From: JBDSKH01 sp050245915
GTDB taxonomy: Bacteria > Actinomycetota > Actinomycetes > Actinomycetales > Microbacteriaceae
Reading direction: 5' to 3'
Assembly: GCA_050245915.1 (NCBI GenBank)
Contig: JBFWWZ010000026.1
Location: forward strand, 1-39,391
Length of the DNA: 39,391 bases
Each line of letters begins with the position of its first letter. The first letter of the stretch is position 1. The notes under the pieces were generated by a model that saw only the letters and a list, made by a program, of their open reading frames with translations, was not told where the DNA came from and ran no database searches. Positions 7,283 through 15,211 of the stretch are shown here, in pieces. The position numbers and the translations under genes were made by a program.

Positions 7283-7656
7283 CGGGTCACCGGGGCGATC
7301 GGGGGCAGCGCCTCGATGGAGGTCAGCTGGTCGTGCGTCGTGCTGACGAGCTCGCCGAGCAGGGCGCGCGCGACCCTCAGCAGCTCGGCCACCTGGGGGT
7401 AGGCCAGCCGGTAGAACACGACGCTGGCGCGCCGGTCGGACACGACGAGGCCATAGCGGCGGAGCACGGCGAGATGCTGCGAGAGGTGCGACGCCTCGAG
7501 ACCCGTCTCTTCGAGCATCCGGGTGACCGGCACCTCGTCGTCGCCCGCGAGGATCTCGAGCACGCGGATCCGCAGCGGGTGCGCCAGGCCCTTGAACAGG
7601 TTCGCCTTGATCTCGTAGAGGGGTCGCTGCGCCTCGACCGAATTCATGAATTGCAC
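7279..7656 (-). CDS. ArsR-family transcriptional repressor
   Basis: Winged-helix regulator of 125 residues: LFKGLAHPLRIRVLEILAG, recognition helix EASHLSQHLAVLRRYGLVVSDR, and a wing ASVVFYRLAYPQV, all standard for ArsR/SmtB proteins. There is no Cys anywhere, so the metal and thiol sensing sites of classical ArsR, CzrA or SqrR-like members are missing and the inducer is unknown. GTG 7656 sits five bases after TATGAT; an in-frame ATG at 7647 is an equally possible start. It is transcribed with the SulP gene, overlapping it by four bases, and probably represses this operon through the AT-rich palindrome at its own start. Confidence 0.88.
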   Translation of the reverse strand: MQFMNSVEAQRPLYEIKANLFKGLAHPLRIRVLEILAGDDEVPVTRMLEETGLEASHLSQHLAVLRRYGLVVSDRRASVVFYRLAYPQVAELLRVARALLGELVSTTHDQLTSIEALPPIAPVTR

Positions 7657-7667
7657 ATTTCATCATA
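7641..7667 (-). promoter_or_regulatory. Promoter and candidate operator of the arsR-sulP operon
   Basis: TATGAT -10 box (7667-7662) followed closely by a perfect 12-bp palindrome AATTCATGAATT (7641-7652) that spans the alternative ATG. ATGAA...TTCAT with an 8-base spacer also overlaps it. This AT-rich patch stands out in G+C-rich surroundings and sits where an ArsR-type repressor would block transcription. Confidence 0.5.
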
Positions 7668-7740
7668 TCGCATCGTCTGACGCGCGAATCGCGGAGAACG
7701 TTGGGTGGTGGGCGGAGCAGGTGGTTCGCAGACTGGAGCC

Positions 7741-8373
7741 ATGAAGACGTTCGCCGTGCCCGCGCTCGCCGCCGCGCTCCTGCTGTCGGGGTGCGCTACC
7801 GGCCCCGCGGATCAACCACACAACACCGCCCCCTCATCCGGCGGCCTCGACACCATCGCCGCCCCCGGCGAGGTCGAGGGCCAGGGCACCGTCATCCAGA
7901 TCGGCGACGCGAACCCGCAGTTCTGCCTCGGGCCGATCGCCGAGTCCTACCCGCCCCAGTGCACCGGTCCCGAGATCGACGGCTGGGACTGGGGAGCCGT
8001 GGAGAACACGTTCGAGATCTCCGGCGACGTCACCTGGGGCGCGTACGTCGTCTCCGGCACCTGGGACGGGAGCCGGCTCGGGCTCACCAGCGCCATGACC
8101 CTCGCGCTCTACGATCCGATGCCGATCGTCGACCCGCTGCTCGACCCCGACAACGCCGGCGACACCGACCCCGCCGAACTGGACCGCATCCGCACCGAGC
8201 TCGACGAGGCGGCACCGTTCACCGTGCTCACCTCGTCGATCGAGAACGGCTACCTGTTTCTGCGTGTCATCTACGACGACGGAACGATCCAGGCCTGGGC
8301 CGACGAGACGTACCTTCCCGACGCGGTGGCGGTCCGCCCCGCGCTGCGCGATATCGGTGACACGACATCTTGA
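7741..8373 (+). CDS. Secreted lipoprotein of unknown function
   Basis: 210 residues with a lipoprotein signal peptide: short basic start, hydrophobic core VPALAAALL, lipobox LSGC with the lipidated Cys at residue 18. The mature part is acidic and has two Cys (in FCLGPIAESYPPQC), which may form a disulfide outside the cell, and a conserved-looking GWDWGAVENTFEISGDVTWGAYVVSGTW stretch. I do not recognise an enzymatic family. ATG 7741 is used because the signal peptide begins there. A second lipoprotein gene follows after 61 bases under its own promoter. Confidence 0.8.
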   Translation: MKTFAVPALAAALLLSGCATGPADQPHNTAPSSGGLDTIAAPGEVEGQGTVIQIGDANPQFCLGPIAESYPPQCTGPEIDGWDWGAVENTFEISGDVTWGAYVVSGTWDGSRLGLTSAMTLALYDPMPIVDPLLDPDNAGDTDPAELDRIRTELDEAAPFTVLTSSIENGYLFLRVIYDDGTIQAWADETYLPDAVAVRPALRDIGDTTS

Positions 8374-8399
8374 TAGCCCGCTCCCGAAACCGATAAGTT
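8370..8399 (+). promoter_or_regulatory. Candidate promoter of the second lipoprotein gene
   Basis: TTGATA (8370-8375), 18 bases, TAAGTT (8394-8399): five of six matches to the housekeeping -35 and a TANNNT -10. It gives a leader of about 30 bases with a GGAGAG ribosome site. The -35 overlaps the stop codon of the upstream lipoprotein gene. Confidence 0.5.
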
Positions 8400-8434
8400 C
8401 TCGCGAGACGACCACCCCAGACACCCGGAGAGAG

Positions 8435-9157
8435 ATGAACAGCACACTCCGTCGCGCCCTCGTGTGCGCGGCACTGGCCACCACCAGCCTGACCCTCACC
8501 GCCTGCTTCGCGCCCCCCGCGGTCACGCAGACGGCGAAACCCACCGCCGAGCCGATCGAGGCGGGCGAACCCACCTCCACCCCCACCGGCGTTCCCATCG
8601 AAGACGACGACATCGACGCGCCCGCCGGGTTCACCGCGGTGTTCGACGACACCCGCCACCTCGGGGCGCTCCTGCCCGACACCTGGACCGACACCAACGG
8701 CTCCGGATACCTCGACGGCGACGGCCGCGACTGGATCGCCCTGCAAGCGGCCGTCAACCTCGGCGACTGGGACCAGTACTGGGGCGAGCCCGGCGTCCAG
8801 CTCGGCGCCGCCGCGCTGCAGCCGGACTGGACCGACGACATCCTGCAGGCCGAGGTCGAGAACCTGCACGACTACATCATCTCGACCTTCGGATACGCGG
8901 AAGCCTGCACCACCGTCGATGACGCGGAGAGCTACACCGACCAGCTCTACACCGGCATCATCAGCACCTTCAGCGACTGCCCCTCGGACTCGATGGCGAT
9001 CGTGCTCGCCACCTCCGACCTGAAGCGCACGCACGAGCTCTACATCGAGCTCACCCTGCCGGGCGGTCTCGACGACGACCAGAACTCCGAGATCATCGAT
9101 CAGCTGCTCGGCTCGTTCCAGGCGTCGTTCGATTCCACGAAGGCCAGCAGGGGCTGA
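8435..9157 (+). CDS. Secreted lipoprotein of unknown function
   Basis: 240 residues with a lipoprotein signal peptide and lipobox LTAC (lipidated Cys at residue 24). A Thr/Pro/Glu-rich linker (about residues 30-60) follows, then an acidic, Trp-containing globular part (WIALQAAVNLGDWDQYWGEPG; later FGYAEACTTV and FSDCPSDSMAIV, two Cys possibly paired). No recognised family; the late region recalls helper domains of actinobacterial secreted serine-protease-like proteins, but this is weak. A GGAGAG ribosome site precedes ATG 8435. The stop codon lies in the first of the TGACA repeats before the ABC exporter genes. Confidence 0.8.
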   Translation: MNSTLRRALVCAALATTSLTLTACFAPPAVTQTAKPTAEPIEAGEPTSTPTGVPIEDDDIDAPAGFTAVFDDTRHLGALLPDTWTDTNGSGYLDGDGRDWIALQAAVNLGDWDQYWGEPGVQLGAAALQPDWTDDILQAEVENLHDYIISTFGYAEACTTVDDAESYTDQLYTGIISTFSDCPSDSMAIVLATSDLKRTHELYIELTLPGGLDDDQNSEIIDQLLGSFQASFDSTKASRG

Positions 9158-9210
9158 CACCGGCTGACAGAGCGTGACAGCGGCGTGACAGAGCGCCGCT
9201 GTCACGCTCT
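9155..9210. promoter_or_regulatory. TGACA direct-repeat array and 17-bp perfect inverted repeat before the ABC exporter
   Basis: TGACA occurs at 9155, 9165, 9175 and 9186 (10-11 base period). A perfect 17-bp inverted repeat (9169-9185 with 9194-9210, arm AGAGCGTGACAGCGGCG) with an 8-base loop ends four bases before the ABC ATPase ATG. It may be a terminator for the lipoprotein gene, an operator for the nearby SARP-like regulator (SARPs bind tandem repeats spaced about one helical turn), or both. No TANNNT box precedes this ATG. Confidence 0.6.
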
Positions 9211-9214
9211 CTGC

Positions 9215-10192
9215 ATGACCAATGCGATCGAGGCCCACGGCCTCACCAAGCGATTCGGAAAGACCCAGGCGCTCGCCGGGATCGACCTCGAGGTCGCGGA
9301 AGGGCGGGTGCTCGGCGTGCTCGGCCCGAACGGCGCCGGCAAGACCACCGCCGTCCGCATCCTCGCCACCCTGCTCCGCCCCGACTCCGGCACGGCACGC
9401 GTCGCCGGGCACGACGTGCTGCGCGACCCTGCAGCCGTCCGGCGCTCCATCGGCCTCACCGGCCAGTACGCGAGCGTCGACGAAGACCTGACCGGCGTCG
9501 AGAACCTCGTCATGATCGGCCAGCTGCTCGATCTGAGCCGCGCCCAGGCACGAGTCCATGCGGACGAGCTGCTCGCAGAATTCGAGCTCACCGACGCCGG
9601 CAAGCGGCTGGCGAAGACCTACTCCGGCGGGATGCGGCGGCGGCTCGACCTGGCCGCCTCGCTCGTCGGACGTCCGAGCGTCGTCTACCTCGACGAGCCC
9701 ACCACCGGGCTCGACCCCTCGAAGCGCGACGACGTCTGGGAGATGGTGCGCCAGCTCACCCGCCAGGGAACCACCGTGCTGCTCACCACCCAGTACCTCG
9801 AGGAGGCCGACGCGCTCGCCGAGGAGATCACCGTGATCGACCACGGCCTCGTCATCGCGCACGACACCCCGCACGGGCTGAAACGCCAGCTGGGCGGCCA
9901 GACCCTCGAGGTGCGACCCACACGCGACAGCGATCTGGATGCCGTCGCCGGCCTCCTCGCCCAGGTCGGCACCCGGGAACCCGACCGCGCCAACGGACTC
10001 GTGTCCGTCGCGGTCGCCGACGACTCCGCCCTCATCGCGACCGTGTCCCGGCTCGACGCGGCCGGCATCCCGGTCACCGAGCTCTCGCTGCGGCTGCCGT
10101 CGCTCGACGAGGTCTTCTACGCGCTCACCGGGCACGGCACCGCGTCGGTCCCGGTGGCCTCCACAGACTCGACCACCGGAAAGGCCGCCTGA
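9215..10192 (+). CDS. ABC transporter ATP-binding protein, DrrA-like exporter
   Basis: ATPase of 325 residues of the DrrA/daunorubicin-resistance type, powering export of a hydrophobic compound with the adjacent ABC-2 permease. Walker A GPNGAGKTT (residues 37-45), Q-loop GLTGQYASVDEDLTGVENL (the Y-x-S-V-D-E-x-LT form typical of DrrA), signature YSGGMRRRLDLAASL, Walker B VVYLDEPTTGLD, and a C-terminal DrrA extension ending LPSLDEVFYALTG. ATG 9215 fits homologues; an in-frame GTG at 9185 lies inside the inverted repeat and is less likely. No ribosome site is visible. The stop overlaps the permease start (TGATG). Confidence 0.93.
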   Translation: MTNAIEAHGLTKRFGKTQALAGIDLEVAEGRVLGVLGPNGAGKTTAVRILATLLRPDSGTARVAGHDVLRDPAAVRRSIGLTGQYASVDEDLTGVENLVMIGQLLDLSRAQARVHADELLAEFELTDAGKRLAKTYSGGMRRRLDLAASLVGRPSVVYLDEPTTGLDPSKRDDVWEMVRQLTRQGTTVLLTTQYLEEADALAEEITVIDHGLVIAHDTPHGLKRQLGGQTLEVRPTRDSDLDAVAGLLAQVGTREPDRANGLVSVAVADDSALIATVSRLDAAGIPVTELSLRLPSLDEVFYALTGHGTASVPVASTDSTTGKAA

Positions 10193-10962
10193 TGATCGCC
10201 GACTCTCTCGTGCTCGCCCGGCGCACCGTCACCAAGATGGTGCGCAACCCGGAGCAGTTCATCGACGTCACGCTGCAGCCGATCATCATGACGGTCCTGT
10301 TCGTGTTCATCTTCGGCGGCGCCGTCGCCGGCAGCACCGCCGACTACCTGCAGTTCGCGCTCCCCGGCATCATCGTGCAGACCATCATGTTCACCGCCAT
10401 GACCATCGGGGTGAACCTCAACACCGACCTGAAGAACGGCGTGTTCGACAGGTTCCGCTCGCTGCCGATCGCACGCTCCGCACCGCTCTTCGGCGCCGTC
10501 TCCGGAGACATCGTCCGGCACAGCATCGCGGTCGGCGTGTCCCTGCTGTTCGGGGTCGCCATCGGGTTCCGGTTCCACACCCCGTGGTACTTCGTGCTGA
10601 TCGCCGTCGTGCTGATGATCACGTTCGCCGTGTCGCTCAGCTGGGTCTCCGTGCTCGTCGGGATGCTCGCCCGCAGCTCGGGCGCCGTGCAGGGGCTGTC
10701 GTTCCTGTTCGTGTTCCCGCTCACGTTCGGCTCGTCCACGTTCGTGCCCGCCTCGACCCTGCCCGACTGGCTGCAGGGGTGGGTCGCGATCAACCCGGTC
10801 ACCCACGTCATCGAGTCGATGCGCGGGCTGCTCGTCGGCACCTCCGTGATGGCGCCGGGCACGACGCTCGGGGGCGAGATCCTCTGGGTGGTCGCATCCT
10901 GCGTGGTGCTGGTCGCGGTGTTCTTCCCGCTCGCGACCTGGGCCTACCGCCGCAAGATCTGA
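10192..10962 (+). CDS. ABC-2 type permease, DrrB-like
   Basis: Membrane subunit of 256 residues with six likely helices. Landmarks are the N-terminal amphipathic segment and first helix (PEQFIDVTLQPIIMTVLFVFIFGG), ADYLQFALPGIIVQTIMF, the DLKNGVFDRFRSLPIARSAPLFG coupling region, and FVPASTLPDWLQGWVAINPVTHVIESMRGLL near the C-terminus, all standard for DrrB-type exporters. It is co-translated with the ATPase. Its last 19 bases overlap the 3' end of the convergent SARP-like regulator gene, so transcription of the two may interfere. Substrate unknown; drugs or endogenous lipids are typical for the family. Confidence 0.92.
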   Translation: MIADSLVLARRTVTKMVRNPEQFIDVTLQPIIMTVLFVFIFGGAVAGSTADYLQFALPGIIVQTIMFTAMTIGVNLNTDLKNGVFDRFRSLPIARSAPLFGAVSGDIVRHSIAVGVSLLFGVAIGFRFHTPWYFVLIAVVLMITFAVSLSWVSVLVGMLARSSGAVQGLSFLFVFPLTFGSSTFVPASTLPDWLQGWVAINPVTHVIESMRGLLVGTSVMAPGTTLGGEILWVVASCVVLVAVFFPLATWAYRRKI

Positions 10963-13814
10963 GTGAGGGCGGCCGCCGCGCCGACACGATCGAGCCCCGT
11001 TCCCGCCCCGACGGCGGGGGCGGGGCTCACGCCGTCGAGGCCCAGTTCGGCGCGCAGCCCGGCCTCCATCGGCTCGTGCGGGTCGGGCGCGCCCCGCAAC
11101 GCGACCGCGAGCTCGAGGGCGCGCTGGGCGTCGTCGCGATCACCCCGCGCCAGCGCGAGCGAGCCGACCCCGAGCGCCACCATCGCCATGATCGGGTGGT
11201 CACCGCTCGCCGTCGCCGCCTCCGCCGCGGACCGCAGACGCTCCTCGGCGCGGTCGAGGTCACCCCTGAGCCGGGCGAGGCCGGCGCGCGCGGCGTCGGT
11301 CATCGCCACGATCTGCAGGGGGACGCCCGGCCACTCCGCCAGCGCGACGTCGACGTCGGCGAGGTGCGGTTCCGCGGCATCGGCATCGCCGAGACCCAGG
11401 TGCAGCATGGCCAGACCCGCCTGCGCCAGCACGAGTGCGCGCGACGACCCGACCGCCCGCGCACCCTCCAGCTGCGCCTCGGCGCGGGCGATCGCCTCAT
11501 CCACCCGGCCGAGCCGCAGCAGGATGCCGATCGACGAGCCCTGCTGCTGTTGCAGGTCCCACGACGAGGTGATCCGGCGCATCGTCTCGGTGGACTCGTC
11601 GTTCAGGCGCAGAGCCTCCTCGAAGTCGCCGTTCAGCACCAGCCACTCCGCGCGCATCTGCTGCGAGAGCGCCAGACCCCACAGGTCGCCGTTACGCCGG
11701 AACAGCTCGATCGCCTGCAGCGACGCCTCGCCGAGCAGGGCCGGAGCCCCGCTGTTGTGCGCCATCGCGGCCCGCATCACGGTGACCATGCCACGCGGCC
11801 AGTCCCCCAGCTCCTCCCCCGGCTCCGGCACCTCGATCGCCACCGGCCAGTTGCCCCGCTCCATCGCGGTCTCGAAGGCGAGCATCAGCACCGGGATGAT
11901 CTGCAGCAGGTCATGCGCACGCCCCCGCGCCGCCTCGCGCAGCTCGTCCAGCTGGGCTCGCACCTCGTCACTCAGGGACGGGCCGGTGCGCGGGGCATCC
12001 CCGGTGTCCTCCCACGCCCCGCCGAACACCTGCTCCAGCACGAACACCGCATGCACGAGGAGCGCCTCATCCGAGGACAGGTCGGTCGCCATCGCCGAGG
12101 TGGCGGTGAGCCACATCCTGGCGTCGTCGTTGCGGTCCCGGATCACCCAGTACCAGGCGGTCGACGCTGCCAGCCGCACGCTGTCGGCCGCGAGACCGGC
12201 GTCCACCCCGTACCGCAGGGCCGCCGAGATGTTGTCCTCCTCGGCGTCGAACCACGCGATCGCGTCGAGCACCCCGGCACCGCGGATGATCGCATCGCGC
12301 TCCGCCGCCGCATCCGCGAGACGCGACAACTGGATGCTGCGCTCGGCATCCAGCTCGTGCGCCGCCTCCAGCCGCTCGCGTCCGTACTCGCGGATCGTCT
12401 CGAGTGCCCGGTACCTTCCTCCGATCCGCCGCAGGAGCGACTTGTCGACGAGGGCGTCGAGCTCGGCGACGCTGCCGCCGTGGGCGCGTGCCGTCTCCGC
12501 CGCATCCGCCACCGCGATACCCGCCGGGTACACGGCGGCGGCCATCAGCATCCGGCGCTCGGGCTCGTCGAGCAGATCCCAGCTCCAGTCGATGAGAGCG
12601 CGCAGGGTCTGATGCCGCGGAAGGGCGGTGCGCGGCCCGGCGGCGAGCAAGGCGAACCTGTCGTCGAGTCCGGCGTCGAGCTCATCGATGCCGAGGGTGC
12701 GGGTGCGGGCGGCCGCCAGCTCCAGTGCGAGCGGGAGCCCGTCGAGGCGGGCACGCACCCGCGCGGCCGCCGGCTGCTCCTCGTCGGTGATGGTCGAGCC
12801 GCGGGCGGCGAGCACGCGCTCCGCAAAGAGGCGCTCCGCGTCGGCATCGGTGAGCGGGCCGAGCGTCACGAACGACTCACCCTCCACCGCGAGGGGTTCG
12901 CGGCTCGTTGCGAGCACGCGCAGCCGCGGCAGGGCGATCAGCAGCTCGTGCGCGACCTCTGCGGCCGCATCGATTAGGTGCTCGCAGTTGTCGAGCACGA
13001 GCAGCACGTCCCGGCCGGCGAGCGCTCCGACCGCGCGGGCGTGCGGGCTGGTGAGCACCGACGGGGTCTCCGCCGTGCGCACCTCGCGACCGAGCACGCC
13101 GAGGAGCGCCGCCCAGATCTCGTCGTCGGTGACCGGGGCGAGCTCCACGAGCAGCGCGGACGGCACATGCCGCGCCACCTCGATCGCGATCCGGGTCTTA
13201 CCGGCACCCCCCGGACCGAGGACCGTCGTCAGCCGTGAACGCCGGACGGCGTCGGCGACGGCCGCGATCTCCTCGGCGCGCCCGATCATCGGGGTGAGCG
13301 GGGCCGGGATGCCGGACACCGGTTCCGCGAGAGCGGCCCACGGTGCGCGTCCGCCCAGCTTCAGCGCCGTGTCGCGGTCGTCGCGGAGCGCACGCTCGAA
13401 CCAGTCGTAGCCCTGCACCGGGGTCCACGGCTCGCCCGTCCACAGTTCGAGGGCCGCGGATGCCAGGGCAGCCGCCTGCGCGGGCGCGGCGGCCGCGGCG
13501 GCGGCCACGGCATCCTGGAACCGGATCGCATCGACCTCATCACGGCGCACCGCGAGCCGGTACCCGCCGGGCGCCGACTCGAGCACCCCGGCGGGGAGCT
13601 GCGGGCGAAGGCGGGCCACCAGCGACTGGAGCGCGGCCTTCGGGTTCTCGGGGAGGTCGTCGGACCAGAGGTCCTCGGCGAGCGCCCGGTAGCCGACCAC
13701 GGTCCCCGGGTCGAGGGCGAGCCGGAACAGCAGCCCGCGCTGCCGGTCGCCGGTGACCTCGACCGGAGCCCCGTCGTGCTCGACGGACCAGCCGCCGAGC
13801 ACGTCGATCCTCAC
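10944..13814 (-). CDS. SARP/AfsR-like regulator with NB-ARC ATPase and TPR-like C-terminus
   Basis: Large regulator of 956 residues. The N-terminal OmpR-type winged helix (residues 1-97: GDRQRGLLFRLALDPG, ALAEDLW, NPKAALQSLVARLRPQL, APGGYRLAV) is that of SARP activators. A short BTAD-like piece follows (about 98-150). A STAND/NB-ARC module comes next: PMIGRAEEI, Walker A LGPGGAGKT (199-207), Walker B VLLVLDNCEH (270-279), LATSREPL, then RLDGLPLALELAAARTR and a winged-helix segment (LLDEPERRMLMAAAVYP). The last ~400 residues are helical, TPR-like. The BTAD seems ~90 residues shorter than usual. GTG 13814 lies six bases after TATCCT. It adjoins two ABC exporters and may control either. Confidence 0.88.
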   Translation of the reverse strand: MRIDVLGGWSVEHDGAPVEVTGDRQRGLLFRLALDPGTVVGYRALAEDLWSDDLPENPKAALQSLVARLRPQLPAGVLESAPGGYRLAVRRDEVDAIRFQDAVAAAAAAAPAQAAALASAALELWTGEPWTPVQGYDWFERALRDDRDTALKLGGRAPWAALAEPVSGIPAPLTPMIGRAEEIAAVADAVRRSRLTTVLGPGGAGKTRIAIEVARHVPSALLVELAPVTDDEIWAALLGVLGREVRTAETPSVLTSPHARAVGALAGRDVLLVLDNCEHLIDAAAEVAHELLIALPRLRVLATSREPLAVEGESFVTLGPLTDADAERLFAERVLAARGSTITDEEQPAAARVRARLDGLPLALELAAARTRTLGIDELDAGLDDRFALLAAGPRTALPRHQTLRALIDWSWDLLDEPERRMLMAAAVYPAGIAVADAAETARAHGGSVAELDALVDKSLLRRIGGRYRALETIREYGRERLEAAHELDAERSIQLSRLADAAAERDAIIRGAGVLDAIAWFDAEEDNISAALRYGVDAGLAADSVRLAASTAWYWVIRDRNDDARMWLTATSAMATDLSSDEALLVHAVFVLEQVFGGAWEDTGDAPRTGPSLSDEVRAQLDELREAARGRAHDLLQIIPVLMLAFETAMERGNWPVAIEVPEPGEELGDWPRGMVTVMRAAMAHNSGAPALLGEASLQAIELFRRNGDLWGLALSQQMRAEWLVLNGDFEEALRLNDESTETMRRITSSWDLQQQQGSSIGILLRLGRVDEAIARAEAQLEGARAVGSSRALVLAQAGLAMLHLGLGDADAAEPHLADVDVALAEWPGVPLQIVAMTDAARAGLARLRGDLDRAEERLRSAAEAATASGDHPIMAMVALGVGSLALARGDRDDAQRALELAVALRGAPDPHEPMEAGLRAELGLDGVSPAPAVGAGTGLDRVGAAAALTQILRR

Positions 13815-13826
13815 GGATCGAGGATA
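13804..13826 (-). promoter_or_regulatory. Promoter and start-codon palindrome of the SARP-like gene
   Basis: TATCCT (13826-13821), six bases, then GTG: a leaderless arrangement. A 7-bp inverted repeat, TCGATCC-TCAC-GGATCGA (13804-13821), covers the start codon and the region between it and the -10 box, so it could bind an autoregulator. Confidence 0.4.
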
Positions 13827-13834
13827 GGCGTCCG

Positions 13835-15211
13835 CTACTCGACCGCCAGCGCCGTGATCGGCGACACGCGGGTCGCCCGGCGGGTCGGAGCCCAGCTGGC
13901 CAGCGCCGTGATCACCGCGCCGGAACCGACGACGACGGCGAGGATCACCCAGGGGACCACGGGCACGACGAGCCCGTCAGAGACGAACCCGAGCATCGAC
14001 TGCGCACCCGCCCAGCCGTAGACGGTGCCGAGCAGGATGCCGAGCAGCACCGCCGTGAGGGTCAGCTGCGCGCTCTCCGACAGGATCATCTGCCGCAGCT
14101 GCCGCACCGAGAAGCCCAGTGCCCGCAGCAGACCCAGCTCTCGCGTGCGCTGCAGCACGCTGAGCGACAGGTTGTTGACCAGGCCGACCGCCGCGATGAC
14201 GCCGCTGAACCCGATGAGGATCGAGAAGATGGTGACCATCGCGGTGACCATCTGATCCACGCCCTGGATCTCGGGATGCTCCTGCTGCGCGGTGATCAGC
14301 GTCTGCTGCCAGGTGGCCATCGCCACCCCGAACGTCATGAGGAGCGTGACGCCGATGACCAGCCCGATCGTGGCGCGCGAGCTGCGCTGCGGATGCCGGA
14401 GCGCGTTCTCGGCGGCGAGCCGGCTGGCGGCGGAGCGCCCGAGGATGCGGCCGACAAGCCGCAGCGCCGGCGGCATGATGCGGTCCGCGGCGAGCACGAT
14501 CCCGGTGAACGAGACGATGCCGCCGACCAGTCCGATGAGCACGCCGCCCGGGTTGCCGAGGCCCACCAGGATCCCGAGGAGGAGCAGCAGGCCGCCGCCG
14601 ATCACCGACAGCAGCGCGAACACGTTGCGCACGGGGCGGCGCATGACCTCCTCACGACTCAGCTCCTCGGAGCCGCGCAGCGCCTGCAGCGGGGTGACGC
14701 TCAGCACGCGACGCGAGCCGACCCACGACGCGGCCCAGGTGGTGAGCACGACGCCGACGATGGGAAGCACGAGCACCGGGTCGAGGTACCCGTACGAGGT
14801 CTCCGGCACGATGCCGAGGCCGATCGCGGTGCGCGCCATGAGGAACGCCGCGCCGGTTCCGATGAGGCCGCCGATGACGGTGCCGACGGCCCCGACGAAG
14901 AGGCCCTCGGTCGCGATGGCCCGGCGCTGCGCCCCCGCGCTCGATCCGAGCAGACGCAGCAGGGCGATCGACCGGGCGCGCCCGGCGACGATCGTCGAGA
15001 AGGTGTTGGCGGTGATGATCGCGCTCACGTAGACCGCGATGACGATGAACACGATCGCGACGATCTGCAGCATCAGGGCGACCGTCCCGCTCGACCCGGT
15101 CACATCATCCCCGCCCAGTACCGCGGCCATGAACCCGGTGATCTGCAGCAGACCCACGCCGAATGCGGCGCTCAGCGACGCGACCAGGATGCTGGGGAGA
15201 TGCGACCTCAT
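13835..15211 (-). CDS. FtsX/MacB-type ABC transporter permease
   Basis: Membrane subunit of 458 residues with two FtsX-like units. The first has helices around LMLQIVAIVFIVIAVYVSAIITANTFSTIVAGRARSIALLRLLGSS (the usual cytoplasmic coupling motif). The second is around MVTIFSILIGFSGVIAAVGLVNNLSLSVLQRTRELGLLRALGFSVRQLRQMI. It has about eight to ten membrane segments and no long periplasmic-type domain. This class exports peptides or drugs, or senses antimicrobial peptides. The start ATG overlaps the ATPase stop as ATGA. Located downstream of a two-component system, it probably responds to it. Confidence 0.92.
   Translation of the reverse strand: MRSHLPSILVASLSAAFGVGLLQITGFMAAVLGGDDVTGSSGTVALMLQIVAIVFIVIAVYVSAIITANTFSTIVAGRARSIALLRLLGSSAGAQRRAIATEGLFVGAVGTVIGGLIGTGAAFLMARTAIGLGIVPETSYGYLDPVLVLPIVGVVLTTWAASWVGSRRVLSVTPLQALRGSEELSREEVMRRPVRNVFALLSVIGGGLLLLLGILVGLGNPGGVLIGLVGGIVSFTGIVLAADRIMPPALRLVGRILGRSAASRLAAENALRHPQRSSRATIGLVIGVTLLMTFGVAMATWQQTLITAQQEHPEIQGVDQMVTAMVTIFSILIGFSGVIAAVGLVNNLSLSVLQRTRELGLLRALGFSVRQLRQMILSESAQLTLTAVLLGILLGTVYGWAGAQSMLGFVSDGLVVPVVPWVILAVVVGSGAVITALASWAPTRRATRVSPITALAVE

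Noticed and set aside
9185..9214. GTG at 9185 as start of the DrrA-like ATPase
   Set aside because: It lies in the inverted repeat, adds ten residues not typical of the family and has no better ribosome site than the ATG at 9215.
9939..12977. Open frame of 1012 codons on the plus strand across the ABC permease and the regulator
   Set aside because: Crosses two real genes in the wrong frame or strand; low-complexity Arg/Pro/His-rich translation.
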